From assembly GCA_945905745.1 (NCBI GenBank), contig CAMDQF010000013.1, positions 1 through 40,520 on the forward strand: DNA of 40,520 bases, written 5' to 3'. This DNA comes from Litorilinea aerophila. Its GTDB lineage: Bacteria; Chloroflexota; Anaerolineae; Caldilineales; Caldilineaceae. Positions 1-6,722 of this stretch are shown here, piece after piece. The notes beneath the pieces were generated by a model, which worked only from the letters and a program-made list of their open reading frames with translations, did not search any database and was not told the DNA's origin. Every line of letters starts with the position of its first letter. Position 1 is the stretch's first letter. The position numbers and the translations under genes were made by a program.

Positions 1-1
1 C

Positions 2-118
2 GTGGAAGCGTTAAAACTGCTTCCGGATTTGGTTGACCCGATTCTTATCAACCAAGTGATTGAGAATATGCCTTCTCTTGGTTCAATTCATTCTCAACAG
101 TTTCAACCCTTCACTTGA
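2..118 (+). CDS. 3' end of an unidentified protein (5' partial)
   Basis: An open frame enters from the left edge and stops at TGA 116-118. The visible 38 residues (starting VEALKLLPDLVDPIL, ending QQFQPFT) look like a normal soluble protein tail with an amphipathic helix. I do not recognise the family. The strand is opposite to the next gene, so the two converge with only about 74 nt between them. It is too short for the ORF track, and the frame could also be chance. Confidence 0.4.
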   Translation: MEALKLLPDLVDPILINQVIENMPSLGSIHSQQFQPFT

Positions 119-192
119 TCTCTGGCGAAGGTATTGGCATGGGTAGATAATACCAGATTTACGGTTTCATAGCAACGCGTGTCATGATCTCA

Positions 193-609
193 TCACCGAT
201 GACTCGCCTCCGCGGCCATCGGCTTGACGCGAGGCCAGGCGTTAACGGCAAAGGCCCCCGCCGCCGCCACCTCACACAGCCTCCCGGCCAGGATCACCCA
301 ATCCGGCGCGGCCAGTGTCGCTCCCATCCCCGCCAGCCAGACACCCGCGTTGAGCAGCACAAAGGCCAGCCAGACAGGCTGTACATCGCCCCGCTCGGTG
401 TAAAAACGGGGCAGAATCCAATAGGCTACCCCCATCGCCAATTGTACAGTCCACCCCACCAGCAGGAATTCCATATGCGCGGGGAGCAGTCGCCATATCA
501 GCGGGTGGATGGGCACGCCTTTGTTCCAGAGCAGCAGCCCGCCAAAGGTGAAGCCCAGCCCCAGATGAATCAGCGCGGAACGGATGAACCAGACGCTTGG
601 ACGGGGCAT
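193..609 (-). CDS. Small heme-copper-oxidase-like membrane protein (paralog 2)
   Basis: The 138-aa product starts at ATG 609-607, only 1 nt after the stop of the upstream gene. The longer ORF in the track (to 777) reads back over that gene and is unlikely. About four hydrophobic segments are visible. The segment AHMEFLLVGWTVQLAMGVAYWILPRF has the His-x5-GW...GvayWilPr pattern seen in NnrS and in subunit I-like proteins of heme-copper oxidases. A second His sits in the first helix (ALIHLGLG). The gene immediately upstream carries the same motif, so the two look like tandem paralogs that may form one membrane unit. Stand-alone heme binding is inferred from the His residues. The precise function is unknown; translational coupling with the upstream gene is likely. 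Confidence 0.75.
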   Translation of the reverse strand: MPRPSVWFIRSALIHLGLGFTFGGLLLWNKGVPIHPLIWRLLPAHMEFLLVGWTVQLAMGVAYWILPRFYTERGDVQPVWLAFVLLNAGVWLAGMGATLAAPDWVILAGRLCEVAAAGAFAVNAWPRVKPMAAEASHR

Positions 610-610
610 C

Positions 611-1030
611 TCAGTGTCCTTTGACGCGCGGCCACAGATTGGCGACAAAGGCCATCCCCGCCAGCCATTGGAGCAGAGCGGAGAGGGCCAGCAGCCAGCC
701 CCAGACCGGCCCATCACTGACTGTGCGCGCCGGCTCGGCGATGACCCGCAACAGCAGCCCACTGTTGAGCAGCCCATAAATTGTCCAGGTCAGCCAGTCG
801 TAGCCCCGGGGTTCTTCCCGGCTGTATTTGGGGAACATCCAGTGGGCCACGCCCAAAATCAGTTGCGTCACCCAGCCCACCATCAACAGATGAAAGTAGA
901 CCGGACTCAGACCCGCCACAAGCAGCGGCAACCCCAGGACAGGCCGCGCCGCCACCAATACGCCTGCGATGAGCGCGGCGATAAAATAGGCGAGTGCAGT
1001 TTTGACGAAAAGACGGGTGAGAAAGGGCAT
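611..1030 (-). CDS. Small heme-copper-oxidase-like membrane protein (paralog 1)
   Basis: A membrane protein of about 139 aa. The ORF track starts at TTG 1048; I prefer ATG 1030 (MPFLTRLFVKTALAYF), although a GGAGAG lies just upstream of the TTG and leaves the choice open. Four hydrophobic helices are visible. The central YFHLLMVGWVTQLILGVAHWMFPKY matches the HLLMVGW...GVAxWmxP signature of NnrS and cytochrome oxidase subunit I-related proteins, with His residues suited to heme or metal ligation. At about 140 aa it is far shorter than a true subunit I (about 12 helices) and cannot be a complete oxidase. It lies between the NnrS-like gene and its own paralog, which suggests one functional membrane module. 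Confidence 0.75.
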   Translation of the reverse strand: MPFLTRLFVKTALAYFIAALIAGVLVAARPVLGLPLLVAGLSPVYFHLLMVGWVTQLILGVAHWMFPKYSREEPRGYDWLTWTIYGLLNSGLLLRVIAEPARTVSDGPVWGWLLALSALLQWLAGMAFVANLWPRVKGH

Positions 1031-1093
1031 AAGAGTTGCGAGTGGCAAGTCTCTCCGAACCGGGAGCGTCAGCGACCGGCAGGCGGCGAATGA

Positions 1094-2182
1094 CTACACT
1101 TTTGCCTCCTCCTTTTGCCTTTTGCCTTTCAGCGATGCCAGCGTATTCCCCAGAAAAAGCAATAACACCACCCCATTTAACAACCCGCCCCACTGACGGC
1201 CCGGCATCCAGAACAGCAGATCGCCGCCGACGCGCAGTAGTAGAGTGAGATGGAGCAGAATCAGATGGCTGTAGAGCCAGGGCGAATAGCGGATGGGTAA
1301 CCCCAGCACCGCCGGGAAGATGATGGGCGCGTGGCCGAAAATCATCGCAAAGACGAAGCCCAGAAAGAGCGCATGCAAAATGGCGTCATAAAAAGGTCCC
1401 GCTGTCATGCCCCCGTAGACCAGCGCCAGCAGGCCGCTGATCGCCAGCCAGACGTAGCCACTGAGCAGGCAGATCGCCACGAAACGGGCCTGCCCGCCCG
1501 CTTTGAGCCGCCGCCAGGCGATGTCATAGCGGGCCAGCCAGGCGGCCAGGGCCAACATTCCCAGCCCGGCCAGCCGCACGCCGGGCGCGTACTCAGCCAG
1601 GGAGACAAGCAGCCCGGCCACAAAAAGAGCAGTGGCGGCTGTAAAAAGACGGGACGCGGTAGGGCTGAGTCGCAGCATCCGGCTCAGTTCCAGCCGCTCC
1701 CCGGCGATTGTCATCACCAGAAAACCCGCCCACCAGAGAACCACTTGGGGAATCGCCCAGCCCGCCAGCCACAGCCCGTTGCCCAGCGTCCAGAGCAGCG
1801 CGCCCAGCCCGATGGCGACGGTATAGAGCGCGGGCACTGTGCGGATGATCCCGGCGAAGACGGCCACCAGCACGGCGCTGCCCAGCAGCATCAACAGTGC
1901 GCCCCAACCCGTCGGCGCGCCCGCGATGAGCAGCAGCCCGCCCACACCCGTCAGCAGCGGCCCCGCATAGGCCCAGCGCTTCTGCACACCCACCGCCCGT
2001 TCCAGTCCGATGAGCGTGCCCAAAAAGCCGCCCACCATCAGCGGGCCGTGGCTCATCGGCAGAGCCGGGAAGAGCGCGGGCCAGTCCCAGCCAATCCGCA
2101 CGATGCCCGCCCAGGCCGCCAGCAGTAACGTAGCCACGGCCAGTATCAGCAGCGGTGCCCGCTCCCAACGCAGCGTTGTCAT
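1094..2182 (-). CDS. NnrS-like polytopic heme-copper membrane protein
   Basis: A very hydrophobic protein of 362 aa with about 10-12 predicted membrane segments. Near residues 44-62 is MSHGPLMVGGFLGTLIGLERAV, the N-terminal HGPLMV-type motif of NnrS-like proteins. Late in the chain is DAILHALFLGFVFAMIFGHAPIIFPAVLG, with further conserved His residues. NnrS proteins are heme- and copper-containing membrane proteins linked to nitric oxide stress and denitrification; that role is family knowledge, not shown here. The start ATG 2182 overlaps the cupin stop by 4 nt (ATGA), so it is translationally coupled. It ends in TAG, and two small related membrane proteins follow. Other members of this broad family are annotated only as hypothetical. 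Confidence 0.75.
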   Translation of the reverse strand: MTTLRWERAPLLILAVATLLLAAWAGIVRIGWDWPALFPALPMSHGPLMVGGFLGTLIGLERAVGVQKRWAYAGPLLTGVGGLLLIAGAPTGWGALLMLLGSAVLVAVFAGIIRTVPALYTVAIGLGALLWTLGNGLWLAGWAIPQVVLWWAGFLVMTIAGERLELSRMLRLSPTASRLFTAATALFVAGLLVSLAEYAPGVRLAGLGMLALAAWLARYDIAWRRLKAGGQARFVAICLLSGYVWLAISGLLALVYGGMTAGPFYDAILHALFLGFVFAMIFGHAPIIFPAVLGLPIRYSPWLYSHLILLHLTLLLRVGGDLLFWMPGRQWGGLLNGVVLLLFLGNTLASLKGKRQKEEAKV

Positions 2183-2511
2183 TCCCGTGCGCTCTTTATC
2201 ATCGTCAGCAACATTACCACCTGACCGTGGGCATAGACGCCGTGGGGCAGGCTGGGCGGCATATAGACAAGTGTGCCCGGTGTGGCCTCCATTTCGTCAG
2301 TGCCCAGGGTGAGGGTGGCTGTCCCCTCCAAAATGTGGATCGTAGCCGCCATCGGGGTGCTGTGTTCGCTCAACTCCTGGCCGGGGGCAAAGCCGAAAAG
2401 GATGGCCCGGCTGTTGGCTTCGTTGTAAAGGCTGCGGCTGACAATACTTTCCTCGGCAATCTCGCCCAACAGGGCGCGCACGTCCAGGATGGCGATGTAA
2501 GGGTTGCTCAT
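2179..2511 (-). CDS. Small single-domain cupin protein
   Basis: The product is 110 aa. A single cupin barrel covers residues about 35-100. Motif 1 is degenerate, GQELSEHSTPMAATIHILEG: it has the Glu-His but lacks the second His of HxH. Motif 2 is GTLVYMPPSLPHGV, with the expected Pro and His. Metal binding, if any, would therefore use fewer than the usual four ligands. Small cupins of this kind often act as sensors or small-molecule binding proteins next to redox genes. The start lies 3 nt after the ferredoxin stop and the end overlaps the NnrS-like start, placing it inside a tight operon. Confidence 0.75.
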   Translation of the reverse strand: MSNPYIAILDVRALLGEIAEESIVSRSLYNEANSRAILFGFAPGQELSEHSTPMAATIHILEGTATLTLGTDEMEATPGTLVYMPPSLPHGVYAHGQVVMLLTMIKSARE

Positions 2512-2514
2512 CGG

Positions 2515-2766
2515 TCATTCGCTTTCTATTGGAATGAGTTGGGTTTTGGGCGTTGCCGGGCCAAAGACAATGACAAATGGCAGGGCAATCGCATTTTCCG
2601 GGCAAATGTCCTGGCAGGCGACGCAGTAGGTACATTTATCCGGATAGGCAAGGGCCGCTTTTTCGTCGATCTGGGCCAGGGCCTGGGTGGGACAGATATC
2701 CACGCAGCGGCGGCAACCGGTACACAGGTTGTGGTCGATTGTGGGCAGGGGATTCGTGGCAGGCAT
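2515..2766 (-). CDS. 2x[4Fe-4S] ferredoxin-type protein
   Basis: I chose ATG 2766 (MPATNPLPTIDHNLC), giving 83 aa. The track's longer ORF would translate the upstream G-rich repeat and is implausible. Two classic cluster motifs are present: CTGCRRCVDICP (about residues 14-25) and CTYCVACQDICP (about 44-55), each CxxCxxCxxxCP. All eight cysteines for two [4Fe-4S] clusters are present. The C-terminal tail (VIVFGPATPKTQLIPIESE) is short. The likely role is a soluble electron carrier for a neighbouring redox enzyme or for the NnrS-like membrane module. No strong Shine-Dalgarno sequence is visible. The gene is followed after 3 nt by the cupin gene. Confidence 0.85.
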   Translation of the reverse strand: MPATNPLPTIDHNLCTGCRRCVDICPTQALAQIDEKAALAYPDKCTYCVACQDICPENAIALPFVIVFGPATPKTQLIPIESE

Positions 2767-2864
2767 CGGGTGGTCCGGTGGGCAGGAACAGCCAAACCTA
2801 CGCTGTTCCTGTTCACTATACACCAATCGGGCCTGGCGCGCTGGGACAAATGTCTCGTAATGCT

Positions 2865-2947
2865 GGGGATCGGGGATTGGGGATTGGGGATCAGAGATTG
2901 GGTGACGCAGGGCGATCCCCAGTCCCCAGTCCCCAGTCCCCAATCCC
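2865..2947. repeat. G-rich heptad repeat with inverted arms, G-quadruplex/hairpin capable
   Basis: On the plus strand there are four GGGGAT(T/C)-type units (2865-2892), then an arm of four CCCCAGT/CCCCAAT units (about 2916-2947). The arms are reverse complements apart from T/C changes, so a long hairpin can form. The four G-tracts could also fold as a G-quadruplex on either strand. The element sits between the crp-type gene and the ferredoxin gene and touches the stop of the former. It resembles the heptanucleotide short tandem repeats known from cyanobacteria. Confidence 0.8.
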
Positions 2948-3645
2948 TACACCTCCGCCTCTTTGCGCAGACGTTCTACATCCAAAATGACAATGCGGTG
3001 GCGGTCGAATTCGATAATGCCATCGGATGCCAGCCCACGCAGGGCGCGCCCCACCATCTCCCGCACAGTTCCCAGGTGGCTCGCCATCTCCTCCTGGGTG
3101 AGCATTCGGGGAGTGGCGTCGGCTTCATTGGCCTCGGCCTGGTCCAGCAGCAGATTTGCCAGCCGCCCTTTGACGCTGCGCATGGAGAGGCTTTGTACCA
3201 TTCCCACTAGGTGGCGGGCACGGCGGGAGATGCTGCCGATCATCGCCCAGGCCAGGTCGGGATTCTCGTAGACGGTTTTGCGCAGCTCATCGCGCAGAAT
3301 GCAGTGTACGACTGCATTGGTATGGGCGGTAGCCGTGGCTGGGTTGGGGTCACCGTCCAGCGCGGCCACTTCGTTGAAGGAATCCCCCTCGCCCAGGAGA
3401 AGCAGAATGTACTCCCGCCCGTCCTGAGAGTGGCGGCTGATCTTCACATGGCCCGACTCGATGAGGTAGAAGCCGATGACCGGGTCGCCCTCCATAAAAA
3501 GAATCGTCCCTGTGCTGACGCTACGCCGCACAGCGCTGCCCACCAACTTCTGCAGGGCAGCGTCGGAGATACTCTGCAAAAAATTCACCTTGCGCAGGAG
3601 CTCGGCCAGCGTCAGAGGATGGGCAGTGTCGGGTTGGTTGCTCAC
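2947..3645 (-). CDS. Crp/Fnr family transcriptional regulator
   Basis: The 232-aa product starts at GTG 3645, preceded by GGAGAAAAA and overlapping the upstream TGA (GTGA). The ORF-track start at 3717 would lie inside the enolase gene. Residues about 15-130 form the cyclic-nucleotide-binding-like barrel (LFMEGDPVIGFYLIESGHVKI, then EGDSFNEVAALDG). A long dimerisation helix follows at about 135-160, then a winged helix at about 165-225 (LTQEEMASHLGTVREMVGRALRGL), matching the Crp recognition-helix region. The N-terminal cysteines of Fnr are absent, so an oxygen-labile cluster is unlikely; the protein is closer to DNR/NnrR or Crp types. It is followed by a ferredoxin, a cupin and an NnrS-like gene, which it may control. 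Confidence 0.9.
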   Translation of the reverse strand: MSNQPDTAHPLTLAELLRKVNFLQSISDAALQKLVGSAVRRSVSTGTILFMEGDPVIGFYLIESGHVKISRHSQDGREYILLLLGEGDSFNEVAALDGDPNPATATAHTNAVVHCILRDELRKTVYENPDLAWAMIGSISRRARHLVGMVQSLSMRSVKGRLANLLLDQAEANEADATPRMLTQEEMASHLGTVREMVGRALRGLASDGIIEFDRHRIVILDVERLRKEAEV

Positions 3646-4823
3646 TTTTTCTCCGCGGAAGGCCGATTGGCCGCGGTGCGATCCAGCACACCGGCCAGGT
3701 CCAGGCCAAAGGTCCACTGGGCTGCGCCGCTCATCGCACGCAGCACTTCTTCGTCTACTTCGATGCCCAGACCGGGGCCTTCGGGTACGATCAGATGGCT
3801 ATTTATATACTGTACAGGCGCCTTGACCACATCCGTTGTGTAGAGATGGGGGCCGGTGCTGTCGCTGGGGAAGTCGAGAACCCGGGCTGCCGCCACCAGA
3901 TGTCCCACTGCAGCCGTGCCCAGATTTAGCTCCTGCGTCGTGCCGATGAGGACGCTGGCGTGGGCGGCCTCGGCCAGGGCGATCAGACGCAGGCTGGCCT
4001 GCAGACCGCCGAGGAGGTAGGGGGAGACGTTGAGGATGTCTACACAGCCCTGGCTGAGAAGCTGCCAGCCGTGGTGGATGTGCAGGACGTGCTCGGAGAC
4101 GGGCCAGCGGCTAAAGTTGCGGAAGTTGGCCAGACCGTCGAAGTCGTTGCGGGGGACGGGGCTTTCGATGAGCATAAAGTCGCACAAGTCGGCGTAGCGT
4201 TCGATCAGCCGCGACGACTCGCGCCACTTGACCAGATTGGAAAAGTCCAGGGATTTGATCTGCACCCGCCCGGCGAAGCGCTCGGTAAATGCCGTCAGGA
4301 ACTGGGCGTCAGCCTCGGCGTTGACCCCCACATAGACCCGGATCAGATCGAAGCCTTCGGCCAGTTTGTCTTCCACCCGCTGCAAATTCGGCTCCACCTC
4401 TTCCACCGAACGCATACGGAAGATGGGGTAGCAGACCCGTGTACGGTCGCGCAGTTTGCCGCCCAGCAGCGTGTAGACCGGCAGCCCGTCCACCCGGCCC
4501 AGTAGATCGTGGAGGGCCAGATCGACGCCCTGGCGCACCAGCCCGGAACGGCTGTACATATGGCCCTCGTCCGGGAAGAAACGGATGAGATCGTCCATCA
4601 GCTTGGCGATGTTGCGGGGGTCTTTGCCCATCAGCATCTGCTGGAGCATCTTTTCCAGTTCGGGGATGTCGAACTGGTACATGGGTACGTGGGAAAGGTC
4701 GCTCATCTCGCCCCAGCCCACTGCGCCGTCGGTCGTCTCCAGCCGGACAATCACGTGCTGGTTGGCGATTCCCGTCTGGCGGGGGGTGGTGACGGGAAAG
4801 AGTTCAATGCGGTCGATTTTCAT
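3642..4823 (-). CDS. Enolase-superfamily (mandelate racemase/muconate lactonizing type) protein
   Basis: The 393-aa product starts at ATG 4823 (MKIDRIELFPVTTP) with GGAGA upstream. The track's longer ORF includes palindromic repeat sequence. Residues 1-120 form the capping domain and about 130-350 the barrel. The three expected metal ligands can be placed at D193 (KSLDFSN), E220 (MLIESPVP) and E244 (PVSEHV). The end of the second strand reads FDLIRVYVG (162-164 RVY), not the KxK general base of the mandelate racemase group. The usual late His is also absent (VLIGTTQELNLGTAA). The fold call is firm, but the reaction cannot be named. It overlaps the crp-type gene by 4 nt. A uronate-dehydrogenase-like gene lies nearby on the other strand, so sugar-acid metabolism is a possible theme. 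Confidence 0.85.
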   Translation of the reverse strand: MKIDRIELFPVTTPRQTGIANQHVIVRLETTDGAVGWGEMSDLSHVPMYQFDIPELEKMLQQMLMGKDPRNIAKLMDDLIRFFPDEGHMYSRSGLVRQGVDLALHDLLGRVDGLPVYTLLGGKLRDRTRVCYPIFRMRSVEEVEPNLQRVEDKLAEGFDLIRVYVGVNAEADAQFLTAFTERFAGRVQIKSLDFSNLVKWRESSRLIERYADLCDFMLIESPVPRNDFDGLANFRNFSRWPVSEHVLHIHHGWQLLSQGCVDILNVSPYLLGGLQASLRLIALAEAAHASVLIGTTQELNLGTAAVGHLVAAARVLDFPSDSTGPHLYTTDVVKAPVQYINSHLIVPEGPGLGIEVDEEVLRAMSGAAQWTFGLDLAGVLDRTAANRPSAEKK

Positions 4824-4839
4824 CAGGGTCTCCAAGTGT

Positions 4840-4893
4840 GTAGGGCGGAATGGTATTCCGCCCAAAGCAGGCGGAATATCATTCCGCCCTACG
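4840..4893. repeat. Palindromic repeat, GTAGGGCGGAAT family (double hairpin)
   Basis: Two consecutive palindromes, GTAGGGCGGAATGGTATTCCGCCC and GGCGGAATATCATTCCGCCCTAC, also pair with each other as one long inverted repeat. The element sits just upstream of the enolase-superfamily start, in the divergent promoter region. The same GTAGGrCGGAyT core recurs inside the giant gene at 26578 and 26986, so this is a dispersed family and not a local accident. Confidence 0.85.
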
Positions 4894-4905
4894 GGTGTTT
4901 GTTGT

Positions 4906-4934
4906 TTGCTCTTTATAGCACGCGTCGGTATGAT
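4906..4934 (+). promoter_or_regulatory. Candidate sigma-70-type promoter for the methyltransferase
   Basis: TTGCTC (4906-4911) is followed after 17 nt by TATGAT (4929-4934), 5/6 matches to the -10 consensus. The -35 box is weak (3/6). The predicted transcript would carry a leader of about 100 nt containing a GGTTGCA/GGTGGCA tandem repeat (about 4960-4997) before the start at 5042. Confidence 0.4.
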
Positions 4935-5041
4935 AGGCAAGGCGCGAGGAGCAGGTGGAAAGGTTGCAGGTTGCAGGTGGCAAATGGCAGGTGGCAGATA
5001 CGTCACACGTACATTATGTATCTATTGGGAGGGGAAATCTT

Positions 5042-5755
5042 ATGTCGGATGCGTTTGGTGAGTTGCTTCTGGCCCATCACGCCGGTGCAGATGTGTACGA
5101 AGTCTATGAGCGGGAGGACGGGTTTCTGGATGTTATCGGCGATGCGTCTGCCTATTTCGGCGAATACGCTGACTGGAGCGCTATTCAGCAGCAGGCGATG
5201 GGGTGGGTGACCGGGCGGGTATTGGATGTAGGCGTGGGGGCTGGGCGCTTTGCCCTCCATTTACAGACGAAGGGCCATTCGGTCGTCGGTATCGACGTTT
5301 CGCCTGGCGCGCTGGAAGTCTGCCGCCAGCGGGGTGTGACGGACGTCCGCTCCTTGCCCTTCCATCATATCGACGGTTCACTCGGCGTTTTTGACACAAT
5401 TCTGATGATGGGCAACAATTTTGGTCTCTTTGCCACACCCCAACGGGCGCGTTGGCTGCTGCGCCGACTGCGCGGATTGACCAGTCCCGATGCCCGCATT
5501 GTGGCCGAGTCGCTGGACGTTTACACAACCGACAGACCGGAACATCTGGCCTATCACCGACGCAACCAGGCCCAGGGCAGGCTGGCTGGGGAACTGCGCA
5601 TTCGCATCCGCTATCGCCAACACATCGGCGATTGGATGCCCTATCTGATGGTCTCCCAGGCTGAACTGGCCCAGATTGTGGATGGGACGGGTTGGCACAT
5701 TTCCGAAATTCTTGCATCAGCCAACAGCCAATACATCGCCGTACTTGAAAAATAG
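5042..5755 (+). CDS. Class I SAM-dependent methyltransferase
   Basis: The 237-aa product starts at ATG 5042, behind a strong GGGAGGGG. The upstream ATG in the track would translate repeat sequence. Motif I is RVLDVGVGAGRF (residues 59-70), the glycine-rich SAM loop. The acidic residue at the end of strand 2 is D85 in VVGIDVSPGALEVC. The post-motif segment FDTILMMGNNFGLF corresponds to motif IV. The C-terminal half (MPYLMVSQAELAQIVDGTGWHISEIL) has the usual order of late strands of the Rossmann-like fold. No substrate is evident: family members methylate small molecules, quinones, lipids or proteins. It lies upstream of an SDR gene (113-nt gap) and divergent from the enolase-superfamily gene. 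It ends in TAG. Confidence 0.85.
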   Translation: MSDAFGELLLAHHAGADVYEVYEREDGFLDVIGDASAYFGEYADWSAIQQQAMGWVTGRVLDVGVGAGRFALHLQTKGHSVVGIDVSPGALEVCRQRGVTDVRSLPFHHIDGSLGVFDTILMMGNNFGLFATPQRARWLLRRLRGLTSPDARIVAESLDVYTTDRPEHLAYHRRNQAQGRLAGELRIRIRYRQHIGDWMPYLMVSQAELAQIVDGTGWHISEILASANSQYIAVLEK

Positions 5756-5868
5756 AACACGGATACCGGAATTCGCTGATTGTCCCCAGCTTACGTCTCG
5801 CAATACTCGCCTGATCGTCACTTCCCAATACCCAATATCCAATATCCACCACCCGGAAACCAGACCCA
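5752..5868. repeat. Dispersed intergenic repeat plus CCCAATA/CCAATATC tandem
   Basis: Bases 5752-5792 (TAGAACACGGATACCGGAATTCGCTG and onward) match 10502-10541 at roughly 80 percent, so this is a dispersed intergenic sequence. It is followed by a short tandem ACCCAATATCCAATATCC (about 5828-5848). The block fills the gap between the methyltransferase and SDR genes. The only other signal is the downstream start region of the SDR gene. Confidence 0.55.
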
Positions 5869-6603
5869 ATGAAACGCAAACTTCTTATCACCGGCGCGGC
5901 CGGCCGCATCGGCAGCTTCTTTCTGAAGACCTACAAAGACGATTACGATTTTGTCCTCACGGACAAGCTGGAGGCCGCAGATACCCACGGCTATCCCTTC
6001 CACCTGGCCGACCTGAGCGATTTCGCCGCGGTGCAGACCCTGTGCCAAGGGGTGGATACGGTCATCCATCTGGGCGCAGACCCCAGTATGGAAGCCACCT
6101 GGGAGAGTCTGTTGCCCAATAATGTCATCGCCACCTACAACGTTTTCGAAGCAGCGCGGCTGGCTGGCTGCCGACGGGTGATCTTCGCCAGCAGCGTCAA
6201 TGCGGTCTTCGGCTACCCGGCAGACGTGCAGGTACACACGGAGATGCCCATTTTCCCAATCAACCTCTACGGCGCGACCAAATGCTGGGGCGAGGCCCTG
6301 GGCCGCTACTATTCCCACACCCATCAATTGTCATCCATCTGCCTGCGCTTTGGCGCGGTCCAGCCCCGGGATTCCAGCCACATACAGTTGGACCATCCCT
6401 TCATTGACATCATTCTGACTTGGGACGACTGCGCGCGGTTGATCGCATCCGCAGTCAATGCTGCAGATTCCATCAGCTTTGGCATCTATCACGGCATCTC
6501 GGAGAATCGCTTCAAACGGCTGGACATCAGCACCGCGCGCAGGGAGTTGGGCTACGCGCCCCAGGACGACGCTTACGCGATGGCGAAGGAGAGGAAGGGA
6601 TAG
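5869..6603 (+). CDS. NAD(P)-dependent epimerase/dehydrogenase, uronate dehydrogenase-like SDR
   Basis: The 244-aa product is an extended-type short-chain dehydrogenase. The nucleotide-binding motif is LLITGAAGRIGSFF (about residues 5-18), with the adenine-binding D in FVLTD. VDTVIHLGADPSMEATWESLLPNNVIATYNVFEAARLAG is typical of the family. The catalytic Ser lies in IFASSVNAVFGYP, and the Tyr-Lys pair is in YGATK. The HLGAdps.e.tWe..l..N and ASSVNavfGYp patterns resemble bacterial uronate dehydrogenase, which oxidises glucuronate or galacturonate to the aldarolactone. That assignment is tentative. The length is slightly under the usual 260-270. The nearby enolase-superfamily gene fits an acid-sugar context, but that protein lacks the normal catalytic bases. 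It ends in TAG. Confidence 0.8.
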   Translation: MKRKLLITGAAGRIGSFFLKTYKDDYDFVLTDKLEAADTHGYPFHLADLSDFAAVQTLCQGVDTVIHLGADPSMEATWESLLPNNVIATYNVFEAARLAGCRRVIFASSVNAVFGYPADVQVHTEMPIFPINLYGATKCWGEALGRYYSHTHQLSSICLRFGAVQPRDSSHIQLDHPFIDIILTWDDCARLIASAVNAADSISFGIYHGISENRFKRLDISTARRELGYAPQDDAYAMAKERKG

Positions 6604-6624
6604 GCGTCAAATTGTAAAATCTCC

Positions 6625-6680
6625 GATCTCTTAATTTCCCAATCTCAGGCGCAGAGCAGAGATTGGGAGATTAAGAGATT
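6625..6680. repeat. 22-bp inverted repeat between convergent genes
   Basis: GATCTCTTAATTTCCCAATCTC (6625-6646) pairs with GAGATTGGGAGATTAAGAGATT (6659-6680) with two mismatches and a 12-nt loop. It lies between the ends of the SDR gene (plus) and the 73-aa gene (minus), so the hairpin could act as a two-way transcription stop, although no U-tract follows. GAGATT units recur to about 6715. Confidence 0.7.
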
Positions 6681-6722
6681 ATAAGAGACGCGAGATTTTG
6701 GGATTGCGAGATTGTGGTTCTC

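Noticed and set aside
121-157. Weak hairpin TCTGG...GGTATT/AATACC...CCAGA between convergent genes
   Set aside because: Only 6+5 bp with mismatches and no T-tract; too weak to call a terminator.
184-1093. Plus-strand ORFs 184-624 and 584-1093
   Set aside because: Antisense to the small membrane proteins; rich in Pro/Gln/Arg/His, no domain.
1045-1093. Possible readthrough from the NnrS-like TAG into the next gene, which is in the same frame
   Set aside because: The downstream protein has its own plausible start and SD-like GGAGAG, the in-between translation (SFAACRSLTLPVRRDLP) is not convincing, and TAG is used as a normal stop by several genes here.
2515-2943. Longer 142-aa start for the ferredoxin
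   Set aside because: The extra residues (MGTGDWGLGIALRHPISDPQSPIPDPQ) translate the heptad repeat.
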